A stretch of DNA of 64,000 bases from Dryas octopetala (Eukaryota > Streptophyta > Magnoliopsida > Rosales > Rosaceae), in contig OY992836.1 of the NCBI GenBank assembly GCA_963921425.1, forward strand, positions 20,315,889-20,379,888. Reading direction: 5' to 3'. Position numbers and translations under genes: made by a program. Below the pieces are notes generated by a model, which saw only the letters and a program-made list of their open reading frames with translations, had not been told where the DNA came from and searched no databases. Shown piece after piece: positions 9,701 through 23,201 of the stretch (the first letter of the stretch is position 1; every line of letters starts with the position of its first letter).

Positions 9701-12700
9701 CATTTGAAGCACTTAGCAGCAGCTGCCAAAGATGCAGTTTCTGAAGGTGGTTCCATTCCTGGATCAAGAGCTAAGTTATGGCGTAGAATAAGAGAGTTCA
9801 ATGCATGTATACCGTATAGTGGAGTTCCTCCTAACATAGAAGTACCTGAGGTGACTTTGATGGCTTTAATAACAATGCTTCCAGCTACACCGAATCTTCC
9901 TCCAGAGTCCCTTCCCTTGCCACCCCCTTCACCTAAAGCAGCTGCAACAGTGATGGGCTTTATTGCATGTTTGCGTAGATTACTAGCTTCAAGAACTGCT
10001 GCATCACATGTCATGTCTTTTCCTGCCGCTGTTGGAAGAATAATGGGCTTACTCAGAAATGGTTCAGAAGGCGTAGCCGCTGAAGCTGCGGGGCTTGTTG
10101 CAGTTCTTATTGGTGGTGGTCCTGGGGATACAAATATCTTAACGGATTCTAAAGGAGAGCAGCATGCCACAATCATGCACACAAAGTCAGTGTTGTTTGC
10201 TCAGCATGGTTATGTTATTATACTTGTCAACAGACTGAAGCCTATGTCTGTATCACCGTTATTATCGATGGCTGTTGTTGAGGTTCTTGAGGCAATGATA
10301 TGTGAACCTCATGGTGAGACAACACAATACACAGTGTTTGTTGAACTGTTACGCCAAGTAGCTGGTTTGAAGCGTCGTTTGTTCGCATTGTTTGGACATC
10401 CTGCCCAAAGTGTTAGGGAAACAGTAGCTGTGATTATGCGTACAATTGCAGAAGAAGATGCAATTGCAGCAGAGTCCATGCGTGATGCTGCATTGCGTGA
10501 TGGTGCTTTGCTGCGACATTTGTTGCATGCATTCTTCCTTCCTCCTGGTGAGCGACGTGAGGTTAGTCGACAGCTTGTTGCTCTCTGGGCAGATTCATAT
10601 CAACCAGCTCTGGATTTATTATCTAGAGTTCTGCCTCCTGGGCTTGTTGCTTATTTGCACACCCGTCCTGATGGAGCTCTATCAGAAGACGTGAATCAAG
10701 AAGGATCCTTGACCAGTAGAAGACAGAGACGCTTACTCCAACAGAGAAAAGGTCGTGCAGGAAGAGGATCGACATCTCAAGAGCAGTCCTTACCTTCTGT
10801 AAACAATTATGAAGTTGGTGATCCCATGACACAGGCAAGTTCTGGTGCTTTTAAAGTGTCAGAAAACTCTCAAAGGTCTGCACTGGATCCAAGTTCTGGA
10901 CAGGCTTCTACCCTTCAATCTTCTGGTGCTCAAACTGGTGAAAACTTGACTGGTGAAGTAGCCTCTAAAGGGGTTCCACAAAATGATCATTCAGCTTTTG
11001 TGGCAACAGCTGATGCTCAGTCAACAGGTATTCGTGAGGCGTTGGAAGCAAATACTTCAATCTCAACTGATTCTGATTCCATTGTTGCTGGTTTCCAAAA
11101 CACAGGCCTCCCTGCTCCTGCTCAGGTTGTTGTGGAAAACACTCCTGTGGGATCTGGTAGGTTACTTTGTAATTGGCCTGAATTCTGGCGAGCATTTAGC
11201 CTTGATCATAATCGTGCAGATTTGATCTGGAATGAGCGTACCAGGCAAGAGTTGAGGGAGGCTTTGAAGGCTGAGGTTCATAAGTTAGATGTTGAGAAGG
11301 AGCGTACTGAAGATATCGTTCCAGGAGGTGCTACGGCTGAGATTATGACTGGGCAAGACAGTGTGCCGCAGATATCTTGGAACTACTCTGAGTTCTCTGT
11401 TAGATATGCTAGCTTGTCCAAAGAAGTTTGTGTGGGTCAGTATTATTTGCGTTTACTGCTTGAGAGTGGCAGTGGTGGCAGGGCACAAGATTTTCCATTG
11501 CGTGATCCAGTTGCCTTCTTTAGAGCACTCTACCATCGGTTTTTATGTGATGCAGACATTGGGCTTACAGTAGATGGTGCTGTTCCTGATGAAATGGGTG
11601 CATCTGATGATTGGTGTGACATGGGAAGACTAGATGGTTTTGGAGGTGGAGGAGGATCTTCGGTACGAGAGCTTTGTGCAAGGGCAATGGCCATTGTATA
11701 TGAACAGCATTACATAACAGTTGGTTCCTTTGAAGGCACTGCTCACATTACAGTTCTGTTGGATAGGACAGATGATAGGGCTTTGAGGCACCGCCTTCTA
11801 TTGCTCTTGAAGGTACACATTTTTATTCTTTTATCTCTCACTTTAAATTCAAATTGGCTGGCACATGAGTTCCTTTATGCTATTTTTATTCTATTTTTGG
11901 TGCTGGTTTGGGTGAAGCACATTTATTTTGTTTTGTTTCTTTGAAATCTCTGCTGTCCTTTGTGTTTGTAAATTGAATCTCTGCTGAGAATTAGATAGAA
12001 TCTAAATTGACAATGGCCTTTTCATTGATTATTCAATACCAAAAAGATGATATTTTCTCTATATTTACTGTTTGTTCAGGCATTAATGAAGGTTTTGTCA
12101 AATGTGGAGGCTTGTGTTTTGGTTGGAGGATGTGTGCTAGCTGTTGATCTGCTTACAGCGGTTCATGAAGCTTCAGAAAGGACAGCTATTCCTTTGCAAT
12201 CTAATTTGATTGCTGCTACTGCTTTCATGGAACCACTTAAGGAGTGGATGTTTACTGACAAGGAAGGAGCACAGGTAGGACCTGTTGAAAAGGATGCCAT
12301 AAGAAGATTTTGGTCAAAGAAGGCTATTGATTGGACAACAAGGTGCTGGGCTTCTGGGATGCTAGACTGGAAGAGACTGCGTGATATTCGTGAACTTCGT
12401 TGGGCACTAGCTGTTCGAGTTCCTGTTCTCACGCCAACTCAGGTGCAGTCATAATATGCATGGAAATTAAAGTTAATCTATGTTGAATTGATTGGACACT
12501 TGTTGTTTCTAGCTATATCTTTTTCCCCATGGATATTTTTACTGCATTTATGTTTATCTGGTTTCGATTAATTTTTAACATTTGTTAAACCTTAAGATAA
12601 AAAATTGATTTGTTGTTTTTGTATCTTCTAATGTATGGTTTTTGTATTCAGGTTGGGGAGGCAGCCTTGTCCATATTACATAGCATGGTATCTGCACATT

Positions 12701-15700
12701 CAGATTTAGACGATGCTGGAGAAATTGTTACCCCTACTCCTAGAGTAAAAAGGATCTTGTCAAGTCCACGTTGCCTACCGTATATTGCTCAGGTGATTCT
12801 AGCTTGGTTTATTTTGAATTTTTTAATGTGGCCCTTGTCAAGAAGTATGCTTGAATAGCATTACTATATCACTGTTTTGTTGTCCAAATTAATTTAGGCT
12901 ATGCTTTCTGGAGAGCCAAGTATTGTAGAAGGTGCTGCTGCTTTGCTGAAGGCTGTAGTTACCAGAAATCCTAAGGCCCTGATTCGTCTATACAGCACAG
13001 GCGCTTTCTATTTTTCCCTGGCATACCCTGGATCTAATCTCCTTTCAATCGCCCAACTCTTCTCAGTGACTCATGTTCATCAAGCATTTCATGGTGGTGA
13101 AGAAGCTGCGGTTTCCTCTTCCTTGCCTCTTGCAAAACGCAGTGTATTGGGCGGGCTTCTTCCTGAATCTTTGCTGTATGTATTGGAGCGTAGTGGTCCG
13201 GCTGCATTTGCAGCTGCAATGGTTTCTGATTCTGATACTCCAGAGATTATATGGACTCACAAGATGCGAGCAGAAAATCTGATTCGTCAGGTATCTGGAA
13301 GCTTCAAATGAGGCTCATACCTTATGTGTTTGTTTGCTTACTGTGCTTAAAGAGGATATTAATGAACTCAAACTCCTTTTCTTCCACCAGGTTTTGCAGC
13401 ATCTTGGTGATTTTCCCCAGAAATTGTCACAGCACTGCCATTCTCTGTATGAATACGCACCTATGCCACCAGTGACATACCCAGAGTTAAGAGATGAAAT
13501 GTGGTGTCACCGTTATTACCTCCGAAACTTATGTGATGAGATTCGATTTCCAAATTGGCCGATTGTGGAACATGTTGAGTTTCTACAGTCATTATTAGTA
13601 ATGTGGCGTGAGGAGTTAACAAGAAGACCAATGGATCTTTCTGAAGAAGAAGCTTGCAAAATATTAGAGATTTCCTTGGAAGATGTATCAAGTGACGAAG
13701 CCGACATGAATCATTCTTCTGAGGTGGGTGAGGAGATGTCTAGCATATCCAAGAAGATTGAAAACATTGATGAAGAAAAGCTTAAGCGACAATATAGGAA
13801 ACTTGCCATGAGATACCATCCAGATAAAAATCCTGAAGGAAGGGAGAAATTCCTTGCTGTACAGAAAGCTTATGAGCGCCTGCAGGTAGATACTGGTCTA
13901 CAGAACTGGTTACTTGGTATATTTTAATATAAACATGCTTAAATTTTGGTTATGCCCAAAAGTTTTAGAATTCATCTTGTTCCAAAACCTCTAGAAAATT
14001 CATCAGAATTGGCTGTTGGTCCTTTTTAGTTTGTGTAAGTTGCTTTCACTTTTCCTCCCCTTCTTTTAGGTTCATAAGATGTGTGTGAATGCTGCATTAA
14101 TGAACCTATTCAATATCTGGTAATAGAAACTGAAGGATTTAAATCCGTAATAGACCTGTAATGGCTATTTCGAGTCCTTATCTATGTAGTGGACGCCATT
14201 TCTACCTCCCAGTATTCTATGTTTTGTAAAAATTGGTTGTGCACCTGTATGTATGTATATTTTTCTTTGACACATACTTTGAGCCTTTAAATATGGATCT
14301 TTTCAGTATGCATGTGTATTGTGTAAGCACTTAATTTTGGGTCATGGACTTGGAGTTTTGCAAAACTCTTGTGTAGTCATTGGTATATATTTTATCTTGT
14401 GTGGACACTGAACAAAAGATGATATGTATTCTTCTGTGTCAAGATATTTGGAAACTCTGTATTATCTTGTATTATGTTTCAAGTTTGCTATAGTCAACTC
14501 TGTATTATTTGTTTGTAGGCCACTATGCAAGGCTTGCAAGGCCCTCAGTCTTGGCGATTGTTGCTTTTATTGAAAGGACAGTGTATCTTGTACAGACGAT
14601 ATGGAGACATATTGGAGCCATTTAAATATGCTGGTTATCCCATGTTGCTCAATGCAGTTACTGTGGACAAGGATGATAACAATTTTCTTTCCTCAGATAG
14701 AGCGCCTCTCCTTGTGGCAGCATCAGAGCTTATTTGGCTGACGTAAACACCCCTTTTTCCAGCTTTTTCGTCTTTTTAAATTATGTTAATTGAATGTTGA
14801 CAAAAATGTGATATAAGCTTTATATTTCCATTGTTAGGTGTGCCTCTTCTTCATTGAATGGTGAAGAGCTTGTGAGGGATGGTGGCATACAACTTCTTGC
14901 AAATCTTCTTTCCCGTTGCATGTGTGTAGTTCATCCAACTACTCCTGCAAGTGAACCATCCGCCATAATCGTTACAAATGTGATGCGAACCTTTTGCGTT
15001 TTGAGTCAATTTGAGAGTGCCTGGCCTGAGATTCTTGAATATTCTGGACTAGTTGATGACATTGTGCACTGCACTGAACTTGAGCTTGTACCTGCTGCTG
15101 TTGATGCTGCTCTCCAGACTATTGCCCATGTTTCTGTGTCCACTGAATTGCAGGATGCCTTGCTGAAGGCTGGTGTCTTATGGTAAGTCAGCTTATACAA
15201 TTCCTTGGTTTTAGCTGCAAGGTTGTTCATTACTCAACTGAATCTCAGATCAGTCACTCATCTCCACTTGTCAATTTTACCTACATTATTTTTTGTCCTT
15301 TATAATTATGTGGAACTAGAAAGAAGACTATAATAATAACAGACATAATTCCAACCAGGCAAGCAATAACCTACTGCTATATAACTCGTGCTGGATATGT
15401 ATATCAAACAGATGCCTTTTTCAAGTGGGCAAGAAAATACTGTCATTTTCGTCTTGACTATGGATTGATTTACAGATCCTTTCTAACCAGATCAGTATGT
15501 TGTTGTTGACTCAAAAAGGGGGTTATGGGTTTCTTGTCATTTGGGGGTGGTGGGGGTGGGAATACTATTATTTTCTTTGCAAGATCCCCCCACTCCCAAC
15601 ATTGGTTTTTGGGTGACAATGAATATTTTATCCATATACATCAGAATCAATTGCTTATTAATCCTTGATCCCAACTGCCAGTGTAAATGGTGTTATCTGT

Positions 15701-18700
15701 CACTGAAAAGCCAATCTCTCTCTCTCAATGTTTATGGTTTGTTGGTGATACACTGATTGTTATAATATGTTTTTAAAAAAAGTAATTAGCTTTTAACTTT
15801 GTTGTGTTGAATTGGGTTTGTCTTAGGTACCTTCTGCCTGTGCTGCTTCAATATGACTCAACTGCAGAGGAATCAGATACCACAGAATCACATGGTGTTG
15901 GTACTAGTGTACAAATTGCGAAAAATATGCATGCTGTACGTGCTTCGCAGGCTCTATCAAGGCTTAGTGGTTTGTGTAGTGATGGGAGTTCAACACCTTA
16001 TAATCAAACTGCAGTTGATGCCCTCAAAGCTTTGTTGACTCCTAAGCTTGCCAGTATGTTAAGAGATCAAGTACCGAAAGACCTACTATCTAAATTGAAC
16101 AACAACTTGGAGTCTCCAGAGGTAATGCTTTGGTTCCTTATGTTTTCATCTCTCTTATGGAAGAAAATCATATGGCCAATTTATATGCATAGTATCATAA
16201 TATATAGCATAGTTAATATACTAATAAAAAGAATATCGAATAGCATATAGTTCGTGAACACCTATGTCAGGACCATTTGGTTGTGCTTCAATATTATTTC
16301 TCTTTAAGGATGATTGCATTATATATTTGTGATTGTAGATTATTTGGAACTCTTCAACCCGAGGAGAACTGTTGAAATTTGTGGATCAGCAACGTGCAAG
16401 TCAGGGTCCTGATGGCTCCTATGACCTGAAAGATTCGCATGTATTTTTGTATAAGGCACTATCAAATGAACTCTATGTTGGCAATGTTTACTTGAGGGTC
16501 TACAACGATCAACCGGATTTTGAGATCAGCGAACCAGAGGCTTTCTGTGTTGCTTTAATCGATTTTATATCATATCTAGTACACAATCGATGTGCTACAG
16601 ATTCTGAAGTTCAGAATGAACCAAATCAGCATGGTTCATCCCTTGAGACATCTGAGCACCCTAGTGATACGGCTATTGAACCAATTGATGAACAGCGCGT
16701 TCCCGTTGAAGATATTGCAGTATCTAATGGACAAATGGCAGAGAAGGAAGAATTTGAAGTGGTTAAGAACCTTAAATTTGCATTGAATTCACTTAAGGTA
16801 TTCTGCTCACTTGTGTATGTTGAGTTACAAACTTACCATTCATTCCATGTGATCTGACAATTTATTTGACTGTATTATCTTGCAGAACCTACTGACAAGC
16901 AGTCCAAATTTGGCATCAATTTTCTCTACTAAAGAGAGGCTATTGCCTCTTTTCGAATGCTTTTCCGTGCCTGTTGCATCAGAAAGCAACATTCCTCAAC
17001 TTTGCCTGAGTGTGTTGTCACTCTTGACTACATATGCTCCCTGCTTGGAGGCTATGGTTGCAGATGGATCTAGCCTTCTTCTTTTATTACAAATGCTTCA
17101 TTCGGCCCCCAGTTGTCGTGAAGGGGTTCTTCATGTTCTATATGCTCTGGCAAGCACTCCAGAACTTGCTTGGGCAGCTGCCAAGCATGGTGGAGTGGTC
17201 TACATCCTTGAACTTCTCTTGCCTTTGCAGGGTAAAGAATTTTCCTGTCCTTCTTATTTCTTAAAGTTAATTCAGAAGATTGAATTTCATTGAAGATATA
17301 ATTCATTGTTTGCAGAAGAAATTTCCTTACAACAAAGAGCAGCAGCAGCGTCTTTGTTGGGAAAGCTTGTTGGGCAGCCAATGCATGGGCCTAGAGTTGC
17401 TATAACATTGGCAAGGTTTCTTCCTGATGGCTTGGTATCAGTTATTAGGGATGGGCCTGGTGAGGCTGTTGTAGTTGCCCTTGAACAGACTACTGAGACT
17501 CCAGAACTTGTATGGACACCAGCAATGGCTGCTTCTTTGTCTGCACAAATTGCAACCATGTCATCAGATCTATACCGTGAACAGATGAAAGGTCGTGTGG
17601 TTGATTGGGATGTACCTGAGCAGGCATCTGGGCAGCAAGAAATGAGAGATGAGCCACAGGTAGCACATGATTATGCCATATTTACATCTAGCGATGTGTT
17701 CTTTTTCTTTATTTTCTTTCTCATCTCAATATGTCTTGATGTTTGAAAAACTCACAGTTTCAACTCATGCAGGTTGGCGGAATCTATGTTAGGCTATTCT
17801 TAAAAGATCCTAAATTTCCTCTCAGAAATCCGAAGAGATTCTTGGAAGGACTGCTAGATCAGTATTTGACATCCATTGCTGCCACACATTATGACACACA
17901 AGCTGTTGACCCTGAACTTCCTTTGCTCCTGTCTGCTGCTTTGGTTTCATTATTGCGAGTGCACCCTGCACTTGCAGATCATGTTGGATATCTTGGATAT
18001 GTGCCCAAACTCGTGGCTGCTGTGGCCTATGAAGGAAGACGAGAAGCAATGGCATCAGAGGAGGTAAACAATGGCAATTATGCAGACAGAACATACGAAC
18101 CTGATGATGGATCCACACAGCCCACTCAAACTCTCCAAGAACGCGTGCGCCTCAGTTGTTTACGTGTTCTGCATCAACTTGCAGCTAGCACCACATGTGC
18201 TGAAGCTATGGCAGCAACTAGTGTAGGAACACCTCAGGTGTGTAAAACTATTTTCCCTTGATGTATATACTTTTACTTGGCAATCTAGTAACCATACACT
18301 ATTTAAGAGGGTAGTTATCTGCCTTTTTACCCAATTTTGTAGTAGGGTTTTTGAAGTGAGCAGAGGGAATTCCATGCAGGAATTACTGATGGCTATAAAT
18401 TCTCACTATGTCGTTTATGGTTCTATTGTCTAATTTTTCAGTCCTCTTGCTTACCTCTGTTCAATTTTGCAGGTAGTTCCTCTTCTAATGAAAGCTATAG
18501 GATGGCAAGGAGGAAGCATACTAGCTCTTGAGACATTAAAACGTGTTGTGGTTGCTGGAAACCGAGCTAGGGATGCACTTGTAGCACAAGGACTTAAGTG
18601 AGTAACTTTTGTAGTCTGGATTTATTATTTTTGACTGATCACAGTCTAGACCCAGTAATTAATCCACATTTTCCAGTCCATGGTTACATGGTCTGCACCT

Positions 18701-20303
18701 TGCAAACCTGATGTTCTCATGTCCAGACTTTTGCAATGCCAACTAAAGCTAATAATGGACACACACACACTCATTGGCAATGACAGATTGTGTCGGTTAT
18801 GCTCAAATTTGAAAGAGTTTATGTTCTAATTTCTGATACAAGTTCTGTGAACAAGAACAGGGTTGGTCTTGTTGAAGTACTTCTTGGCCTTCTTGATTGG
18901 AGAGCTGGGGGAAGGAATGGACTTTGCTCTCAGATGAAATGGAATGAATCTGAAGCATCTATTGGCCGGGTGCTGGCAATTGAGGTTAGAACGTTTGCAT
19001 CAAAAAGTGTTATGATTACTTTGTCTGATTTCTCGTTGCCTTTTTAAAATGTAAAGGAAAATTCTACCTGCCTTTCTGCTATAATATTATTTTCATTAGG
19101 ATATAGTATATCTCATCAATTAGGTATCACAAAGATTTCAACATTCGAGTTTATTTTATTGATAATTAACTCAAAATTTTGGGGTTGGGAGTGGGGGTGG
19201 GGGGGGGGAAGAATTCTTCTCTTTGGGTGCTGAATTATATTTGAGTGCCTTTTTTTTTGTTTTTGCATTTGATTAGCATGTTTTAAATTGTACTATCGAA
19301 GCTATTTTCATTTTTTTTTTAGCATGCTTCAAAATTATGGTTTATTTTCATCCAGGTTTTGCATGCCTTTGCAACGGAGGGGGCTCATTGTACTAAAGTG
19401 CGCGACTTATTAAATTCCTCAGATGTAAGTCCTGACCCTTATTTGTGTCCACTGTACTCTTTTGCTGCTTGCTACTAGGCAAAACTGATTAACCCAGTCA
19501 AATTGACCCAACACCCAACACCCAACACCCAACCTGGACTGGTTGGTTCGGTTTTCTAACATAAATTTGATTGAATTGTATACAGTATTTATAATTTTAA
19601 TGTATCTTGCATGTGACATAGACTTAAATGCATGAGGTAATAAGGGAAATGAAACTAGCCACGTCTCAGAGTGATAAGGTCATGAACATAATATATCTAT
19701 TTTATTTTTAAGGCCAACTCCCTAAAATGTAGCAATGCACATCGCCCGTATTCCTCCCCCTCTTTTTCACCTTTAAGAACATTCTTAGCGTGGATGAGTT
19801 TTAGCAAACAGTGAGCTCTTCTTGGGCTTATAATTGGATCTGGGGTTATGCAGCTCGTGTAATTGATTTTAGGCTTAGCCTCTTAGGCCTATGAAGTTTT
19901 ATTTCTTTGGGCTAGATATTGGTTTTTTGGAGTCAAAATCTTGAAAAATTGAAATTTATAAAGGCTTAGGTTATAATCCGAATACCAAGTGCCAGCTCAA
20001 TATCAGATCTCGATCTACTCCCATTCCGATGTTTTTAGTGATAATACAATATCTAATCTTGCTCTTGCTTGCAATGAAAAATTGCTCATGTTTCAGGTTT
20101 GGAGTGCTTATAAAGACCAGAAACATGACCTTTTCCTCCCTTCAAGTGCTCAATCCGCTGCCGCTGGAGTTGCTGGGCTAATCGAGAGTTCATCATCAAG
20201 ACTCACTTATGCCCTTGCAGCTCCCCCACCACAGCTTTCTCCATTGAGACCTTCTGCTTCAACTACATCTGACTTGAATGGAAAACAAGACCAGCTTTCA
20301 TAA
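6780..20303 (+). CDS. GRV2: GRV2/KAM2 (RME-8 homologue), DnaJ-type endosomal protein
   Basis: I place 22 exons: 6780-7241, 8106-8339, 8524-8611, 8709-8917, 9217-9318, 9396-9458, 9572-11812, 12080-12442, 12652-12792, 12898-13290, 13391-13885, 14519-14742, 14838-15182, 15827-16121, 16339-16797, 16886-17231, 17316-17659, 17773-18237, 18473-18597, 18861-18984, 19356-19424, 20097-20303. All junctions are GT-AG and stay in frame, giving 2597 aa, against about 2550 for Arabidopsis GRV2. Landmarks are an Ala-Pro repeat near residues 17-29, an RME-8 N-terminal region (YLVVKHSWRGRYKRILCIS), a GYF-like segment near 1190-1245 (EWMFTDKEGAQVGPV), and a J domain near 1545-1597 with HPD at 1575-1577. GRV2/RME-8 acts on endosomes, recruiting Hsp70 for vacuolar and retromer sorting; Arabidopsis mutants have altered gravitropism and vacuole membranes. 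Exon 7 alone encodes 747 residues. I see no frameshift or in-frame stop. Confidence 0.97.
19501..19532. repeat. Heptamer tandem repeat (ACCCAAC)n in a GRV2 intron
   Basis: About four copies of ACCCAAC lie in the intron between exons 21 and 22. The unit resembles but is not the plant telomere repeat (CCCTAAA). This is probably replication slippage. Confidence 0.65.
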
Positions 20304-21145
20304 CTACAGACTCATTACTTTTCTGTATAGCACACATGTACAGTTTTTAAGTTTTTTCCCCTGTCTACCCACACACACTGTGATGGGTAGACTACTGGGA
20401 CTGAGTAGCTATTGCCATTTTCTAAAGGAATAGTGAGAGAGAAAAAAAAATACTCGTTTTTCCATGTAAAGAGGGATTCGCCACTTGTATATTGAGTCAA
20501 GCTATTTCCTCAATTCCTCCATATTGGTGAAGTGATTTTGTGTGATTTCATCATGAACAATTTTCTTTTTTGTTTTTATCATTTATGTTAGGACAATGCT
20601 ATCCAATCCGACATTTTAACGGTCAACTTTCTTTTTCTCAACCTATGTGGACATATGATCTGATGTGAGTTTTTTTTTTTACTTTTAAAACGGGGATGAT
20701 GTGGTGTGGCCAGATTATCTGTCATGTAGGATGGGAAAGAAAGTTGAAAGAAAAAAGTTCGGATAAACTGCACTTTATTTTATGCTTATTTACGAATTAA
20801 CATAAAACCATTTAAGGAAAAAATAAAAAAGCGTAGGGAACAAATACATTTGGAGTGATAAAAATTTAAAATTATAGAGAATTAACATAGAAGAAAATAG
20901 AGAAATCCTATGGAATAGTCTTACTACCAAAATTTTGTAGCCTATTTTCATTTTCCTTTCCATTTTGATAAAAGCCATTTACATGTTCAATAGCCAGCAC
21001 TATAAACGCATTTCGATGGTTGTCATTGAGAATTGGAGTACGGAATCCCATTTCTCAAGGCATCCCAACATATATCAATTCAGCCAATATTGTCCATTCC
21101 TTATTGAATGTTAGCTCAAGCTGCTCAACCATGAAGAGTGGAAGC
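20304..21145. other. Intergenic region, GRV2 3' end to the LTPG-like gene
   Basis: It holds the GRV2 3' UTR and AT-rich spacer. Between about 20597 and 20775 the edges are weakly inverted relative to each other (TATCCAATCCGAC...CAACTTTC and GAAAGTTGAAAG...TTCGGATA), which may be an old small foldback element. No gene is supported. Confidence 0.4.
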
Positions 21146-21154
21146 TTATAAATA
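21146..21154 (+). promoter_or_regulatory. TATA box of the LTPG-like gene
   Basis: TTATAAATA lies 125 bp before the ATG at 21279. A good core promoter suggests that this damaged gene may still be transcribed. Confidence 0.5.
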
Positions 21155-21278
21155 ACCAACTAACCTAACTCTACATTCACTCTTCCAAACCCAAAAACAA
21201 TAGAAGAAACAGATCAAAGGAGTGGGAAAGAAGGTTGAAGAGAGTAAGCAAAAAACATATCCCCTAAAACACAAAAAT

Positions 21279-22201
21279 ATGATGAGAGTAAGAAAGAAAT
21301 TTAGAGTAGTAGTGCTTTGTATTGTGGTGGCCTCATTGGCCATGACATCAATAGGAACAATGGAAGATGATGAGAGCAAGAAAGTGAAGGGCAAGAAGCC
21401 CAAGTGCTTGTGTGTTGTCATCAAAGAGAGCACTGACCCTTCCAAGGGCCTCCCAGCTGTCAATACCACTCTGCCTCTCCCAATGCCCTCCGCTTGCAAC
21501 ATCGATGGCAGTGTCTCTGATTGCTGCCCTAGTCATCTTCCCATTCATTAACATTGGGCACCGCTATTAGCACCTACTCTTCAGAAAGCTTCTTACAATG
21601 CTTCTTTAGAAAAGTGCACTTGTGCAAATAACATTGTCATTACTCTTTATCATAACTATATATGTTGTTCTTTATACTCCTCCAAAAGAGTGCAAGAAGC
21701 TTTTTGAAAAGTGCAAATAACGTTGTCTCTTGTTATACATTTAAATTTAAATAAATCTACATAATTTGGAACTAATTAATAATCATGGAAAATTGGTAGT
21801 AAATTTTCTTTTATATAAATGTAAGTACATGAAATTAAGCATATCCACAGTCCTAATGTGTACTATTATGATTTATGGTTCGAATCCTTTATATATAACA
21901 TGCATGCATGTAGCAATATTGATTGTTGGTTGATATATGTTTGTTTGTAGGAATACTGAACCTGGCCCCAAATTTCCCGGATGCAAAGATTTTTAAAGAA
22001 TCAGATCCAAATTCTACCACATCCCCATCCTCCACAACTGAGTCTCCACCCACTTCTCCTCCATCTAATTCTACTTCATCATCTGGGTCAACTACGTCAT
22101 CTGGGTCTTCTTCTTCTTCTTCTTCCTCTGGGTCTCTGATACAAGCTCAAAAAAAAACTCCAAGCAGCACTAGCAATGGAGCAAGACTGGAGTCAACATA
22201 G
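21279..22201 (+). pseudogene. LTPG/nsLTP-like gene with half of its cysteine motif missing
   Basis: Exons 21279-21531 and 21951-22201 join in phase (GT-AG) to encode 167 aa. The protein has a signal peptide (VVVLCIVVASLAMTSIG), then KKPKCLCVVIKESTDPSKGLP, PSACNI and SDC, followed by LNLAPNFPDAKIF and a Ser/Thr/Pro-rich tail. This is the second half of the eight-cysteine lipid-transfer fold of GPI-anchored LTPs. The CXC motif and last two cysteines are present, but cysteines 1-4, including the CC pair, are absent between DDESKK and KGKKPKC, as if about 45 codons were deleted in frame. After the TAG at 22199-22201 the same frame continues with a short hydrophobic stretch (MRMVSVAWMLI) to TGA, so a stop may also have removed the GPI signal. 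LTPGs carry surface lipids; this copy should not form the normal fold. A short, truly divergent protein is the alternative. Confidence 0.75.
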
Positions 22202-23201
22202 ACTGGATACTTGATGAGGATGGTTTCAGTGGCATGGATGTTGATTTGAGCTTCTGTGCATGGGATGATTATCAGAGGGTTTAATTTGTCGGGAAATATA
22301 GTTTGTAACACCTTGTTTGGATTTTATTATAATAACAAAGTAACAACAATACTATGTTGACAGGATCACCATATTCCTGTCTTGTTACAATTATGAAACG
22401 GAAAATATTTTCCCATCCAATATATTGATCATTAATTAGTTCATAATGAAAAATATCAATGGGAAGTGGAAGCAGTCACTCTAGATGTGATGATGGGCTG
22501 AAAATTATTCAAATAGAATGTCTAGATTTTTTAATGGTAGCAGAGCAGACTGTGTGTTGGGCCCAACGGCCACACGTGTTCTCATGTCACCCAATATGAA
22601 TTGTCCACGTGTTAGGCTTGAATGATGCCACACGTGCGAAGGCATGTTGAGAGAAATATCTCATATTAAAAATGCATGTGAAGCCTTGCATAATGGCTTT
22701 TAAGAGATTGACCTACTTCTCCTATGGCTATAGTCAATTAGTTTTAGAATGAATGCCTAGATTTCTTCGTAATATCAGATTCTGAGTATAATATAGTTCG
22801 AGAGATGAGCTCAATTGAAGCCCAACCCATTTACCTAAGTTTAGCCCTCTTTTATGTGGCGTACTTACAATTCTGGCCCAAGAAAGCCTTAACAGCCCAA
22901 AGCTTAAGATAGTTTACTGACCAGTCTGTGGGCTATTCTTGCCCACCTACTCTTGCCCAGTTTGTTACACATTAGAAGTGATTCAACATTGAACTAATCC
23001 TAATTTTAACTCATTTTTTAATTCCTCACCAGTTTGGTTAAACTCAAAGGTTATGTTGGTCAAATACTGGTATTAATTAATAAGCTTGGACATCCACTCT
23101 TAACTATAAGCCTATTACACCATGGCCATTGTTGGGGATAGCTATGAGCCTATTACTTTCCTCACCATGGTTGACTTCCTAGTTATGAGGTTAATTTATA
23201 A
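22202..23201. other. Gene-free region after the LTPG-like gene
   Basis: No gene is seen. Three ACGTG cores (CACACGTGTT, CCACGTGTTA, CACACGTGCG) lie within about 70 bp at 22570-22640. They resemble ABRE/G-box sites but have no nearby downstream gene, so they may belong to an old mobile element or be chance. Confidence 0.4.

Noticed and set aside
21880..21895. GGTTCGAATCC, the T-loop consensus of a tRNA
   Set aside because: It lies in the LTPG-like intron and no matching D-arm, anticodon arm or acceptor stem can be built around it.
22570..22640. Cluster of three ACGTG cores as an ABA-responsive promoter
   Set aside because: No gene starts within several kilobases downstream on either strand that could use it, so calling it a promoter is not supported.
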